Assembly: GCF_021513195.1 (NCBI RefSeq)
Contig: NZ_CP090974.1
Location: 3,422,001-3,486,000, forward strand
Length of the DNA: 64,000 nucleotides
From: Shewanella sp. OMA3-2
GTDB lineage: Bacteria; Pseudomonadota; Gammaproteobacteria; Enterobacterales; Shewanellaceae
Direction of reading: 5' to 3'
The notes beneath the pieces were generated by a model, which worked only from the letters and a program-made list of their open reading frames with translations, was not told the DNA's origin and searched no databases. Positions 45,473 through 56,740 of the stretch are shown here, one piece after another (position 1 is the first letter of the stretch; every line of letters begins with the position of its first letter). A program made the translations under genes and the position numbers.

Positions 45473-46726
45473 TTATCCGTAAACAGGGAACTTAGCACAT
45501 AAGGCCAACACTTGACCTTTTACGCTATCAATCACAGTTTGGTTTTGTGCGTCATCTAAAATGTCACAAATCCAACCCGTTAATTGCTTCGCTTCAGCTT
45601 CTTTAAAGCCACGACGAGTAATCGCTGGCGTACCAATACGAACACCTGAAGTCACAAATGGTGAACGTGGATCATCTGGTACCGAGTTTTTATTAACCGT
45701 GATATTGGCACTGCCTAAGGCTGCATCCGCTTCTTTACCGGTTAAATCGCGACCGATTAAATCAACAAGCATTAAGTGGTTTTCGGTACCGCCAGAAACA
45801 ATTTTGTATCCACGCGCTAAAAATACTTCAACCATTGCTTTAGCGTTTTTAACAACTTGTTGTTGGTAAACTTTAAACTCAGGCTCTAGTGCTTCTTTAA
45901 ACGCAACCGCTTTACCTGCAATAACATGCATTAATGGGCCGCCTTGGCCACCAGGAAATACCGCTGAGTTTAATTTTTTGTATAAGTCTTCGTCATCAGC
46001 TGCAGAGATAATGATACCGCCACGTGGGCCTGCTAATGTTTTATGGGTTGTTGAAGTAACAACATGGGCATGAGGCACTGGCGTTGGGTAAACACCTGCA
46101 GCGATAAGACCCGCTACGTGCGCCATATCGACAAAAAAGTATGCGCCAATTTTGTCCGCTATTTCACGCATTCTGGCCCAGTCGACAATACCAGAATAAG
46201 CAGAGAACCCTCCAATCATCATCTTAGGTTTATGCTCTACCGCTAAACGTTCCATTTCATCGTAATCGATTTTGCCCGACTCATCGATACCATAAGGAAT
46301 GATGTTATATAATTTACCAGAAAAGTTTACTGGTGAACCGTGGGTTAAGTGACCACCATGCGCTAAGTTCATACCAAGTACAGTGTCACCCGGTTTTAAA
46401 AGCGCCATAAATACTGCACTGTTTGCTTGTGAACCTGAATGCGGCTGTACGTTGGCGTAAGTTGCACCAAATAATTCTTTAGCACGTTCAATAGCTAAGG
46501 TTTCAACAACATCAACATATTCACAACCGCCGTAGTAACGCTTACCAGGGTAGCCTTCAGCATACTTATTGGTTAACTGTGAACCTTGAGCTTCCATCAC
46601 GCGTGGGCTAGTATAGTTTTCAGATGCAATTAACTCGATGTGCTCTTCTTGGCGACAAGTTTCATCTTCAATGGCTTTAAATAGTTCTGGATCGTAATCC
46701 GCTATATTCATCGCTTTCTTAAGCAT
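45473..46726 (-). CDS. glyA: Serine hydroxymethyltransferase
   Basis: GlyA converts serine and tetrahydrofolate to glycine and methylene-THF with pyridoxal phosphate. The 417-residue protein has [38 protein letters not shown] and the PLP-lysine motif [16 protein letters not shown]. The start at 46726 follows GGAGTTACC; 21 upstream codons to 46789 are not conserved. Confidence 0.97.
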   Translation of the reverse strand: MLKKAMNIADYDPELFKAIEDETCRQEEHIELIASENYTSPRVMEAQGSQLTNKYAEGYPGKRYYGGCEYVDVVETLAIERAKELFGATYANVQPHSGSQANSAVFMALLKPGDTVLGMNLAHGGHLTHGSPVNFSGKLYNIIPYGIDESGKIDYDEMERLAVEHKPKMMIGGFSAYSGIVDWARMREIADKIGAYFFVDMAHVAGLIAAGVYPTPVPHAHVVTSTTHKTLAGPRGGIIISAADDEDLYKKLNSAVFPGGQGGPLMHVIAGKAVAFKEALEPEFKVYQQQVVKNAKAMVEVFLARGYKIVSGGTENHLMLVDLIGRDLTGKEADAALGSANITVNKNSVPDDPRSPFVTSGVRIGTPAITRRGFKEAEAKQLTGWICDILDDAQNQTVIDSVKGQVLALCAKFPVYG

Positions 46727-47157
46727 GGTAACTCCAACGGTAGGTTTTATATTAGTAGGGTTGCGCGGTATTCTACTCTGCAAATGCAAACAATCCCAGC
46801 CTTTACGGCATGAATTAAGTTATTAAACAACAATAGATAATCTCATGCGAAACAGAAAATAACCTTAACTTACATGCGTTAACTATCGCCACCTTAAGAT
46901 TTATGCCATTTTTTCACCCTACATAATCCATAAAACAGTCACTAAAAACACTGTTCTATTTTTACGACTAAAACGGCTTATATTACGCAGTAAACCACGA
47001 CTACTAGGCGACTTTCTGTTTAGCCTAATTCTGACGGTTCTGAGCTAGTGCGCTACAAGATGATAAAAATCGACTTATTACAATTAAAATCCGATTTAAG
47101 TTCGATTAAGATTCCATTAGAATCATCCTATTCTGTGTTAATCAATGTTGGAACCTC
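46727..47157. other. Divergent gap between glyA and ettA
   Basis: 431 bp that must hold promoters for both genes. It is A+T-rich, with short imperfect repeats of CGATTTAAG/CGATTAAG at about 47091-47109. No riboswitch, PurR box or gene was recognised. Confidence 0.4.
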
Positions 47158-48824
47158 ATGGCTCAATTTGTATATAGCATGCTAAGAGTGGGCAAAATTG
47201 TCCCACCTAAAAAGCAGATTTTAAAAGATATCTCTTTAAGTTTTTTCCCTGGCGCAAAAATTGGCGTATTAGGCTTAAACGGTTCAGGTAAATCAACACT
47301 GCTGCGCATTATGGCTGGTCTTGATACTGAAATTGAAGGCGAAGCTCGCCCTATGCGGGCCTAAAAATTGGTTATTTGCCACAGGAACCAAAACTAAACT
47401 TAAACCAAACGGTTCGTGAAGCGATTGAAGAAGCGGTAAGCGAAGCTAAAAACGCACTAACTCGTTTAGATGAAGTTTATGCTTTATATGCTGAGCCTGA
47501 TGCCGACTTTGATGCATTAGCCAAAGAGCAAGGCGAATTAGAAGCCATTATTCAAACCCACGATGCCCACAATCTAGACAATGTGTTAGAACGCGCGGCA
47601 AATGCATTACGTCTGCCCGATTGGGATGAGAAGATTGAAGTGTTATCGGGTGGTGAGCGTCGCCGAGTGGCGATTTGTCGCTTATTACTTGAAAAACCTG
47701 AAATGCTGTTACTTGACGAACCAACCAACCATTTAGATGCTGAATCAGTAGCTTGGCTTGAACACTTTTTACAAGAATACACTGGTACTGTGGTCGCTAT
47801 TACCCATGACCGTTACTTCCTAGATAATGCAGCGGGTTGGATTTTAGAGCTTGACCGTGGTGAAGGTATTCCATGGGAAGGCAATTACTCTTCCTGGTTA
47901 GAGCAAAAAAATGATCGTCTTAAGCTAGAATCAGCAACTGAAAGCGCTCGTCAAAAGACCATAGCAAAAGAACTAGAATGGGTACGTCAAGGCGCTAAAG
48001 GCCGCCAATCTAAAGGCAAAGCACGTATGGCGCGTTTTGAAGAGTTGAACACCAACGACTACCAAAAACGTAATGAAACTAATGAGTTATTTATCCCTCC
48101 TGGACCACGTTTGGGTGACAAGGTCATAGAGGTTACCAACTTAACTAAATCCTATGGCGATCGGGTATTAATTGATGATTTAACCTTCACTGTGCCAAAA
48201 GGCGCAATCGTCGGTATTATCGGCGCCAACGGCGCGGGTAAATCAACCCTGTTTAAAATGATCTCTGGTACTGAACAACCTGACAGCGGCACAATTTCTG
48301 TGGGTGAATCAGTGCAAATAGCCTCAGTAGAGCAGTTCCGTGATTCAATGAATGATAAGAATACTGTGTGGCAGGAGATCTCTGGCGGTCAGGATATTAT
48401 GAAAGTCGGCAATATGGAGATACCAAGCCGTGCGTATGTTGGTCGCTTTAACTTCCGCGGTGGAGATCAACAAAAAATTATCGGCACTTTATCAGGTGGT
48501 GAACGCAACCGTGTCCACCTATCTAAATTACTTCAAGCCGGTGGTAACGTATTACTACTCGATGAACCAACCAATGACTTAGATGTGGAAACTTTACGTG
48601 CACTAGAAGAGGCGTTATTAGAGTTCCCAGGTTGCGCCATGGTAATTTCCCATGACCGCTGGTTCTTAGATCGTATCGCAACCCATATTTTAGATTACCG
48701 TGATGAAGGTAAAGTTAACTTTTATGAAGGAAACTATACTGAATATTCTACTTGGCTAAAAAGTACTTATGGTGCTGATATTGTTGAGCCACATCGCTTA
48801 AAATATAAGCGTATGACAAAATAA
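47158..48824 (+). pseudogene. ettA: Energy-dependent translational throttle EttA (ABC-F), frameshifted
   Basis: EttA binds the ribosomal E site and gates the first elongation step according to ATP/ADP. The first part (47158-47364) holds Walker [13 protein letters not shown], and the second part holds the first LSGGERRRVAICR, DEPTNHLDAESVAW, and the whole second ABC domain (GANGAGKSTLF, LSGGERNRVHLSKLL). At 47356-47359 the text reads ATGCGGGCC; ATGCCGGGCC would give [14 protein letters not shown] and one 555-residue protein, the exact family length. One base is missing. A sequencing error is likely, but loss of ettA is tolerated in E. coli, so a real mutation is possible. Confidence 0.92.
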
Positions 48825-48839
48825 AATCACCCAATTGAC

Positions 48840-48865
48840 AACAGGGGCTTCGGCCCCTGTTTCAT
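48840..48865 (+). terminator. Terminator of ettA
   Basis: AACAGGGGC, tetraloop TTCG, GCCCCTGTT, then TCATT. A very stable stem 16 bp after the stop codon. The remaining gap to 49075 shows nothing recognised. Confidence 0.88.
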
Positions 48866-49075
48866 TATTGTCTAATGATCGTCAGATAAAGCATTAGGGC
48901 ATTACGTCAAAAATTTGTCATTTATACTGAGTCCTCGCCATAATCTGTTTGTAAACCCCTAACAAGTTAAGTATTATCACTTAATTAATGGATTATTTTG
49001 TGCGTTGCTGATTTTTGTTAACAATTTCATTTTGCAGCGATTGTATAAGCTAATAGTTATTCAACGGAGATATCA

Positions 49076-50287
49076 GTGAGATACGGTTCAATTACCCTTG
49101 CGTTATTGTACTTATTTGCGAGCAACTCTTTTGCTGCATTAGAAGTCATCAACTCAGAAGAAAAAAGACGTCTAACTCAAATTGAAGATCAATTCGATAT
49201 TGATGCACTATTAATTTCAGTTAATAACAAATTTACTCAACATAATAAGAAAGCCTTTGATATAGAAGAGCTGGTAGAGCAAATTGAAAGTGAAAAACAG
49301 TCATACGATTTGTTAATCACTGATTTACCTAAAAAAATACTTGCTAAAGACAATATGCCTCAGGTCTATAAACAGATTGAGTCAACGGTAAACAAAATTG
49401 ACCAACTTGAAACTCGCTCAATTGAAGAATCTGCAGCTTTAGAAGCAGAAAATGCTGAAATTTTGGCAGAATATAACGCGATTAATACTAAGCGTACTGC
49501 ACAAAGTAAACAGCTTTTTAAGTTGAAAACAGATATAACTAACCGTTTAATTGGCGATTTATCAAAATCAAGTAGTAGCCTTCCGGTAAATATTAATGGT
49601 TCAACTGAATGCTCTAAATACCAGTCAATTACTGATTGTTTAAAAGAATCTAAAAGCTTTATTTTAACTAACACCCGCAATGAATCACCATTTCTGAATG
49701 ATAAAAGCGTGCTATTGTCGTACGAAGTAATGGATGCCAACATGAACATGAATGGTAACTTAAATTACACCGTAGCGATGAAATTTAAACCATCATATAA
49801 CAACAAAATTGATCAACTACTTAATGAAAGATTAGGATTAAACTCTGCCATGATCACCTTGGTCAGCAATGTGCCTGCTGATTGGTTTGTTAATGGTGTT
49901 AAAATTGGTACTGGTAAAGAACTATTCCATGAAATTCCTCTAGGAAAGCATGGTATTTTAGCGTCATACCAATCAAAAGATAAATCCAGTGTTGAGAATA
50001 TTGAAGGTAACGGCGTATTTAATTACACCTTTGACTTATCTGGTTCTGCTTTAACCAAAAGTAACAGCAAATCGTCTTCAGGTGTGACTGAGTCAGCTAA
50101 GGGTGAAATCAAGCAAAAACCTAAAGCTAAATATACCTTAATGGCTGATCAAAAAACCATTAAAGAAACCAAACAGCCAGAAGCGAAAAAATCACTATCT
50201 GAGCGCGGTTATGAGTATTTTATGGGTGTTACACCATCAAATAAAAAGCAAAACTTTGAATTTACCAATGAACCGGTAGAAAAGTAA
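49076..50287 (+). CDS. Secreted coiled-coil protein with a PEGA-like domain, function unknown
   Basis: The 403-residue protein starts with GTG behind GGAGATATCA and has a Sec signal ending at about residue 20 (LFASNSFA-ALE). Residues about 25-160 are charged and helical, with coiled-coil heptads. About residues 262-315 (ADWFVNGVKIGTGKE to GILASYQSKD) look like a PEGA-type surface repeat. The tail is Lys/Ser-rich. Two Cys (about residues 180 and 188) could form a disulphide. I do not recognise a characterised homologue. It is a single gene between two terminators. Confidence 0.75.
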   Translation: MRYGSITLALLYLFASNSFAALEVINSEEKRRLTQIEDQFDIDALLISVNNKFTQHNKKAFDIEELVEQIESEKQSYDLLITDLPKKILAKDNMPQVYKQIESTVNKIDQLETRSIEESAALEAENAEILAEYNAINTKRTAQSKQLFKLKTDITNRLIGDLSKSSSSLPVNINGSTECSKYQSITDCLKESKSFILTNTRNESPFLNDKSVLLSYEVMDANMNMNGNLNYTVAMKFKPSYNNKIDQLLNERLGLNSAMITLVSNVPADWFVNGVKIGTGKELFHEIPLGKHGILASYQSKDKSSVENIEGNGVFNYTFDLSGSALTKSNSKSSSGVTESAKGEIKQKPKAKYTLMADQKTIKETKQPEAKKSLSERGYEYFMGVTPSNKKQNFEFTNEPVEK

Positions 50288-50317
50288 CTTACTCGATATT
50301 TGTTTAATGCTTAATCA

Positions 50318-50345
50318 AGCCATGCCACAGTGTATGGCTTTTTTT
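50318..50345 (+). terminator. Terminator after the coiled-coil protein gene
   Basis: AGCCAT pairs with ATGGCT around a ten-base loop, followed by seven T. The following 190 bp up to the NYN gene hold nothing else recognised. Confidence 0.75.
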
Positions 50346-50533
50346 ATGGCATTAATCACTGGATAATTGACTAGGGCCTGTGATTTTTCAGGGTTGTTTT
50401 TGCAGCGAATTGTTCGAATAAAAACGTTTTTAACTCGAACAAAATTCAACCAGCAAAGATCAACAGACCCCAGGTTAATATGGTAGCATTAACTATTAAT
50501 ATTTTATTAAACTCATGTGTCTAAGGTTGATTA

Positions 50534-51007
50534 ATGTATAAAATTGCTGTGTTTGTTGATGTTCAAAATGTGTATTACACCTGCAAACAAGCGTTTGATC
50601 GCAGCTTTAATTACCGTGAATTATATAAACAATTAGCTGACAGGGGTGAGATTACCCATGCGATTGCTTATGCGATTGCCCCAAATGATGATGGTCAGGT
50701 CAAGTTTCAAGATGCGCTTAAATACATTGGTTTTACGGTTAAGACAAAACCCTACATACAACGCAGTGATGGCTCAGCTAAAGGTGATTGGGATGTAGGG
50801 ATAACGATTGACATGCTTGAACTGTCCGCTGACGTTAATGAAGTTATTTTATTGTCAGGTGATGGTGATTTTGACTTGCTGATTAAAGCGATTAATCGTA
50901 AATATGACTGTTTAACCCATGTGATCAGTGTGCCGCGGTTAACGGCAAAGTCACTTACGGATCAATGTCAGCAGCATACCCCAATAGATTCTACACTGCT
51001 GCGTTAA
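50534..51007 (+). CDS. NYN-domain (LabA/DUF88) putative ribonuclease
   Basis: The 157-residue protein fits the PIN-like NYN domain: VFVDVQNVYYTCK with the first Asp and Asn, KGDWDVGITIDML and LLSGDGDFDLLIKAI with the metal-binding acids. The C-terminal ISVPRLTAKSLTDQC is typical of the LabA/YaiI-like bacterial group. A role in RNA turnover is inferred from the fold; the substrate is unknown. Confidence 0.82.
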   Translation: MYKIAVFVDVQNVYYTCKQAFDRSFNYRELYKQLADRGEITHAIAYAIAPNDDGQVKFQDALKYIGFTVKTKPYIQRSDGSAKGDWDVGITIDMLELSADVNEVILLSGDGDFDLLIKAINRKYDCLTHVISVPRLTAKSLTDQCQQHTPIDSTLLR

Positions 51008-51028
51008 CCGATTGACTATCCAAGGCCT

Positions 51029-51454
51029 TTATTTAGCACTATGGCTGACTAAGGTTGGGTTGAGTAAATTATCGTGTACCGGGCAACGATGGCATACCTC
51101 ATCAAGAAATGCCTGTTTTTGCTGTTCGTCTAAATCGGCATCAATCGTCGCCATTAAATCAATCTGTTTAAAACCAATTCGGTCATCCGTTGGCTGTCCA
51201 GACAGCCCTGCAGTATTTACCACTGCTTTAACTTGCATATCAAACTGACGAATATGAATTTTTTTATCACGCGCAACCATTTTGGCAATGGCAGAAATAC
51301 ACCCTGCAAGTGAGAATAAAAAAGTTTCTAATGGGTTTGCTCCTTCATTACCTGCTGTAGGTTGATCGATAATCAATGTGTGCTCACGAATTTGGGCGGT
51401 CACTTTCCAGCCTTCACCCATAGTGGTATTAACTTCAACAATTTTGTCCGCCAT
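51029..51454 (-). CDS. OsmC/Ohr-family protein
   Basis: The 141-residue protein matches the OsmC fold: NPLETFLFSLAGCISAIAKMVA with the first Cys and EVCHRCPVHDNLLNP with the second. These two cysteines make a peroxidase site in OsmC/Ohr enzymes, although this YhfA-like branch is less studied. The ATG at 51454 (MADKIVEVN) follows GGATGG; the frame is open nine codons further. Confidence 0.85.
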   Translation of the reverse strand: MADKIVEVNTTMGEGWKVTAQIREHTLIIDQPTAGNEGANPLETFLFSLAGCISAIAKMVARDKKIHIRQFDMQVKAVVNTAGLSGQPTDDRIGFKQIDLMATIDADLDEQQKQAFLDEVCHRCPVHDNLLNPTLVSHSAK

Positions 51455-51683
51455 AGAAGCACCATCCATTAAAAAAATCAAATTACATTAGAAAAATCTT
51501 ATGTAAAGAATTATACCTTTTATTATTGCTTAATGGCAATGGTTACTGAAAAAAGACATTACTCTATGCTGAATATATTGACTGAAAAATTGTTCAAAAT
51601 CCTCTACACTGCCATCGTTTCATTTCGACTTACACGTTAACAATGCTGCGTTTTATATAAACAATAAAACGATTAGGAAAATC

Positions 51684-52124
51684 ATGAACAAACCTACTAG
51701 CCACAACTCGCTTATTTGGAGTGATACCGCTCACTTTGCCGTACAAATTTACTATGAAGATACGGATTTTTCTGGTGTGGTTTATCACCCTAATTTTTTA
51801 AAGTACTTTGAACGCGCCCGTGAACACGTTATTGGGGCAAATATATTGCAACAACTTTGGAGTGAGCAAGGATTGGGGTTTGCCGTGTATAAAAGCGACA
51901 TGATTTGCCATGACGGGGTGGAGTTTGCTGACATTATTGATGTTAGAACGCAATTTTGCTTTGAAAGTAAATATCGTACTATATGGAAACAAGAAATATG
52001 GCGGCCTAATGCCACTAAAGCTGCTGTCACCGCTAATATTGAAATGGTGTGTATGAATAAAAATCGACAGCTTGCGCCGATGACAACCGAGTTGATTACA
52101 TTGCTTAATACAAATATTACTTAA
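51684..52124 (+). CDS. YbgC-type acyl-CoA thioesterase
   Basis: The 146-residue hotdog-fold protein has the catalytic stretch YYEDTDFSGVVYHPNFLKYFERARE, with the active Asp in ED-TDFSG, typical of YbgC/FadM-like 4HBT enzymes. They hydrolyse acyl-CoA or acyl-ACP. It is not beside tol-pal genes, so it is a YbgC relative rather than the Tol-linked protein itself. ATG follows TTAGGAAAATC. Confidence 0.85.
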   Translation: MNKPTSHNSLIWSDTAHFAVQIYYEDTDFSGVVYHPNFLKYFERAREHVIGANILQQLWSEQGLGFAVYKSDMICHDGVEFADIIDVRTQFCFESKYRTIWKQEIWRPNATKAAVTANIEMVCMNKNRQLAPMTTELITLLNTNIT

Positions 52125-52254
52125 GACAACTATTTTTTCATACGACTATGGCTTAATAAAATGGTGTCTTGATAAGACTATAATGGTTTGTTTGAGCGGT
52201 TATAATTTTATTAAGTTATCAGGGTTATGAGCAATATTAACGTTATGTCGCAAA

Positions 52255-53760
52255 TTATTCATAAACCTGATATTGAGATAATTTTGGATAAGCGTAGGCA
52301 AACTCAGTAGCATCACAAGGCTTAGCAAAGTAATCGCCTTGAATACGATCAACACCAAATTCGGTTAATATCTGTAAAATACTGAGCGTTTCAACGCCTT
52401 CAACTGTCACATCAAACCCCAGTTCTTTAGCCAATGCAATGGTCATTTTTACAATACTTTGCGCTTGTTTTTCATGTTGAAAACCTTCCAAGAACGCTTT
52501 ATCTATTTTGACTTCATTAACCGGTAAATGACGTAAATAAGCTAAAGACGAGTGACCAGTACCAAAATCATCAATAGCCACCTTTACCCCTATCGCTTGT
52601 AAAGCTTCAACGGTACTGATCACGTGCTCAACTGATTCCATCAAGGTGCTTTCAGTTATCTCAATCATCAAACATTCTGCAGGCACTAAATACCGTTGCA
52701 GTGTAGTAGTGATATTATTAACTAACTGTTCATTGTGTAAATCTGCACTGGATAAATTAATCGCAACTTTGACATTAATTCCTTGTTCACGCCATTTCGC
52801 TTGCTGAGACACCACTTGTTCTAATACCCAGTCACTGATCATACTGATCATACCGGTTTTCTCAGCTAAAGGAATAAACTCATTGGGGGAAACATCGCCT
52901 AATCCTTCATGACGCCAACGAACGAGCGCCTCCACTTCAGTACACTTACCGGCTTTAATATCCAACTTTGGCTGGTACACCATAAATAGTTGATTTTGCT
53001 TTAAATTTTTAGGAAGGCTATTTATAATTAATAACTCACGGTACTGTTTTTTATCATCATCTTTATCATAGTAAGCGATATTATTACGATGCAATTTAGA
53101 TTTTTTTAACGCTAAATCTAAGCGGCGTAACATAATACTGACATCACCATGATGTGCCGCTACAGCTAACACACCTAACTGTACTGTAACACTAATAGGT
53201 TGTTGTTCAATTTCAAATGGCTGTTGCAGCTGCTGTTTTATTTCGATTAAATATTCATCGCTTACACTGTCGGGGAAAAATAACAAAAACTCATTACCAT
53301 TCATCCGGGCAACAAACAGGGCTTTTTCCGGTAAACCTGTAACACGATGAGCAAAAGCCTTTAGCAAAGCGTCGCCAAAAACAAAGCCAAACAAGTCATT
53401 TACAAAGCGAAACTGTTTAATATCAATAAGCACAATCATGCCTTGTTTTATCGGCATACGACTGAGCATTTTACGCTTAAAACCCACTCGATTTGATAAA
53501 CCGGTGAGCTTGTCGCGTTCAACGTTGAAGGGAATCGATTTCTGTAGATTGATTAACACTGTGATAAGTGAACTGAACACTTTAGGTACATTGCCAAAAT
53601 CAACGGCCGAAATCATCTCTAGTTGGCGTTCTAAAGCGAACGTCAGATAGTGTAGATATCGTTTTAGGCGCCAACAATAAATGCCACCCACAACCAAGAT
53701 GATGCAGAGTAAGGTGGCTAAAATGGACACACTAAATAGATATACTGTCTGAGTCATCAA
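52255..53760 (-). CDS. Membrane-bound GGDEF-EAL protein, probable cyclic-di-GMP phosphodiesterase
   Basis: The 501-residue protein has one N-terminal membrane segment (residues 7-30), a GGDEF domain and a C-terminal EAL domain. The cyclase signature is degenerate (RMNGNEFLLF instead of GGDEF), so synthesis is unlikely. The EAL domain keeps EALVRW, NLSS, EITES, IDDFGTGHSSL, KIDKAF and EGVET, the residues needed for hydrolysis of cyclic-di-GMP. It is a single gene facing the YbgC-type gene. Confidence 0.9.
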   Translation of the reverse strand: MMTQTVYLFSVSILATLLCIILVVGGIYCWRLKRYLHYLTFALERQLEMISAVDFGNVPKVFSSLITVLINLQKSIPFNVERDKLTGLSNRVGFKRKMLSRMPIKQGMIVLIDIKQFRFVNDLFGFVFGDALLKAFAHRVTGLPEKALFVARMNGNEFLLFFPDSVSDEYLIEIKQQLQQPFEIEQQPISVTVQLGVLAVAAHHGDVSIMLRRLDLALKKSKLHRNNIAYYDKDDDKKQYRELLIINSLPKNLKQNQLFMVYQPKLDIKAGKCTEVEALVRWRHEGLGDVSPNEFIPLAEKTGMISMISDWVLEQVVSQQAKWREQGINVKVAINLSSADLHNEQLVNNITTTLQRYLVPAECLMIEITESTLMESVEHVISTVEALQAIGVKVAIDDFGTGHSSLAYLRHLPVNEVKIDKAFLEGFQHEKQAQSIVKMTIALAKELGFDVTVEGVETLSILQILTEFGVDRIQGDYFAKPCDATEFAYAYPKLSQYQVYE

Positions 53761-53825
53761 ATTGTTCTATTCACGTTATACCGGCACAAATAATCATTAT
53801 TATTACTAACAGTCGTTAGTATCAA

Positions 53826-54668
53826 TTATTCATAACTTTCTTTAATAGAATGATATAGATCAGTAAACGCATCACTGCCTAAATCCTCTGGTGTTACTGG
53901 TAATCCTCGTTCAGCAAACACATTAAGACGCTGTGCTAGCTCTTCACCGGCACGTAACTCTCCAGTATAAAAAGCGGCTGCGCGAATAAAGTCTAAATAG
54001 GTAACACGCTCTGAAAGATAATGTAAATCAGCCCATCGTTCAACTACTTCTGTTACTTCAGGCGCGAAGTCCCAACTTTTCAACACCGCTCGACCTATTG
54101 GCCCTTGCATTTTACGCACTAAGCCGCGGAGCTGATCGATACTGGCAAAAAACTCTGGATGTAATTCAGCTTCAGACAATACCGGTAATGCACCAATATT
54201 ATGCACCAGTCCCGCTAAAGTAAGGGTTTCTCGATCTAATTTCTTACTTGGATTACGTTTATTATAAATCTCTAACATGGCACAAGCCGCTGCCGTCACT
54301 TCAATAGATGTGCTCCATACTTCATCCATAACTTCCCAGACCATTTCATTGGTCGAGATAAATAGCTGTTCCATTGCAACAGAAGTGGTAATTGATTTAA
54401 TTTGAACCAAGCCAATACGATTTACTGCAGCGGTAATATTCTCGGCTTTATTGCCTCTTGAATATAATGCGCTATTAGCCACTTTAATGATCCGGGCAGA
54501 AATCGCCGCATCTTGACCAATAATATCACCCACTTGTTTCAAACTAGAGTCTGCACGGGCAACCACTTCTTGCACTCTCATAGCAACTTCAGGCAATGTT
54601 GGAAGGACTAATGAGTCGTCTTTTAATTTTTTTAATAAGCTGACTAATAGTTGATGTTCAGTAGACAT
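53826..54668 (-). CDS. HDOD-domain signalling protein
   Basis: The 280-residue protein carries an HDOD domain: LPTLPEVAMRVQEVV, DAAISARIIKVANSALY and the LVHNIGALPVL helix where HD phosphodiesterases have His-Asp. Catalytic residues are largely missing, as in the family, so it probably acts through protein contacts. It is a separate gene 66 bp from the EAL gene, in the same direction; a functional link to cyclic-di-GMP signalling is inferred only. Confidence 0.85.
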   Translation of the reverse strand: MSTEHQLLVSLLKKLKDDSLVLPTLPEVAMRVQEVVARADSSLKQVGDIIGQDAAISARIIKVANSALYSRGNKAENITAAVNRIGLVQIKSITTSVAMEQLFISTNEMVWEVMDEVWSTSIEVTAAACAMLEIYNKRNPSKKLDRETLTLAGLVHNIGALPVLSEAELHPEFFASIDQLRGLVRKMQGPIGRAVLKSWDFAPEVTEVVERWADLHYLSERVTYLDFIRAAAFYTGELRAGEELAQRLNVFAERGLPVTPEDLGSDAFTDLYHSIKESYE

Positions 54669-54954
54669 GTTGTCTCCATCAAAAAAGGAAAATGGTTAAG
54701 AATAGAATTGTATACCGAATACAGGGCAATGTGCGAATTTAGCCAATCAAAATCATTACAATGTGATAACTTTAACTAACAAAATCATATTATCACCTCG
54801 GTACGAGTTTAATATACACCTATATCACTGCTGGTAAGCTTAAAAGGAGAGTTACCTCACATAACAGAGGGCCATGTTTGCTCCACTGTTATATCTTAAG
54901 TACGATTCGGCCCCCCACGATTGGTACATTAAAAATGCGAGATTGAGCGTAATT

Positions 54955-56343
54955 ATGTTTAAACCTGAGTTATTGTCTCCTGCCGGTACCCTTAAAAATA
55001 TGCGCTATGCCTTTGCTTATGGCGCAGATGCTGTCTACGCCGGCCAGCCTCGCTATAGTCTACGGGTGAGAAATAATGACTTTAAGATGGAAAACTTAGC
55101 CAGCGGTATTGAAGAAGCACATTCTCTTGGCAAGAAACTCTATGTAGTGAGTAATATTGCGCCCCACAATGCCAAATTAAAAACCTATATAAAAGATATG
55201 AAACCTGTGGTCACGATGAAGCCAGATGCACTGATTATGTCTGACCCTGGACTTATCATGATGGTACGTGAAGCATTTCCCGATCAAGTAGTTCATCTTT
55301 CAGTACAAGCTAATGCGATTAATTGGGCCTCGGTTAAGTTTTGGCAACAACAAGGTATTAAACGAGTTATTTTGTCTCGCGAATTATCACTCGATGAAAT
55401 AGAAGAAATACGTCAACGCTGCCCTGATATTGAGTTGGAAGTCTTTGTTCATGGCGCATTATGTATGGCATATTCTGGCCGTTGTTTATTATCTGGCTAT
55501 ATTAATAAACGCGACCCAAACCAAGGTACTTGCACTAATAGCTGCCGCTGGAAGTATGATGCCCATGAAGCCAAGCAAGATGACAATGGTGATATCATAG
55601 CGCTGCAATCAAGCCCTTCAATTTATAATCCAAGGGATGCACAAATTGCGGTTCCAACCTTAGGCGCAGGTGCCCCAACCGATAAAATGTTTTTGTTAGA
55701 GGAGCCTGGTCGCCCAGGTGAGTTAATGCCAGCCTTTGAAGATGAGCACGGCACTTATATTATGAACTCCAAAGATTTGCGCGCAATTCAACATGTCGAC
55801 CGACTGACTAAAATGGGCATAAACTCATTAAAAATTGAAGGGCGAACCAAGTCTTTCTATTATGTCGCGCGTACCGCACAATTATATCGCCAGGCAATTG
55901 AAGATGCTGCGGCAGGTAAGGACTTTAACCGCACACTGATGCATAATTTAGAAGGATTAGCTCATAGAGGCTATACTGAAGGCTTCTTGCGTCGTCATGT
56001 GCATGACGAATACCAAAATTATGAACATGGTTATTCTGTTAGCGATACCCAGCAATTTGTGGGCGAGCTTACCGGTAAACGTAATGCCGAAGGTCTAGCT
56101 GAAATAGAGGTTAAAAATAAGTTCTCTGTTGGTGATAGCGTAGAAATCATGACACCTCTGGGTAATATGAACCTAACCATTGGCCAGCTCGTTAATCGTA
56201 AAGGAGCACAAGTCGAAGCAGGATTAGGTTCAGGGCACTTTGTATTTCTAAAGCTGCCGCCAGAAGTGGGTACTGACAAAGCGATTTTAATGCGTAACTT
56301 GCCACAGGGTCAGAATACGCGTAACCCTCATCAACAAGGTTAA
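54955..56343 (+). CDS. trhP: tRNA hydroxylation protein TrhP (U32 family, YegQ)
   Basis: TrhP makes 5-hydroxyuridine at position 34 of tRNAs, using prephenate. The 462-residue protein begins MFKPELLSPAGTLKNMRYAF and has the U32 signature ELEVFVHGALCMAYSGRCLLSG with nearby cysteines CTNSCRW that probably bind Fe-S. The start at 54955 follows GAGCG; the 27 extra upstream codons are not conserved. A ferredoxin gene follows 19 bases later and could supply electrons or aid cluster assembly. Confidence 0.92.
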   Translation: MFKPELLSPAGTLKNMRYAFAYGADAVYAGQPRYSLRVRNNDFKMENLASGIEEAHSLGKKLYVVSNIAPHNAKLKTYIKDMKPVVTMKPDALIMSDPGLIMMVREAFPDQVVHLSVQANAINWASVKFWQQQGIKRVILSRELSLDEIEEIRQRCPDIELEVFVHGALCMAYSGRCLLSGYINKRDPNQGTCTNSCRWKYDAHEAKQDDNGDIIALQSSPSIYNPRDAQIAVPTLGAGAPTDKMFLLEEPGRPGELMPAFEDEHGTYIMNSKDLRAIQHVDRLTKMGINSLKIEGRTKSFYYVARTAQLYRQAIEDAAAGKDFNRTLMHNLEGLAHRGYTEGFLRRHVHDEYQNYEHGYSVSDTQQFVGELTGKRNAEGLAEIEVKNKFSVGDSVEIMTPLGNMNLTIGQLVNRKGAQVEAGLGSGHFVFLKLPPEVGTDKAILMRNLPQGQNTRNPHQQG

Positions 56344-56359
56344 ATTATTACAAGGTTAA

Positions 56360-56614
<255 letters not shown>

Positions 56615-56740
56615 AGTTGAGCCCAAATTGCTTAAAATAAGCACTGAGTAACGCTTGAAAACAATAAAGCGACAAAGTAATTTTAAACCAAAGCACTGCA
56701 CTTAAATGCACATTATGCGATACCATTCAAACGACTAACT

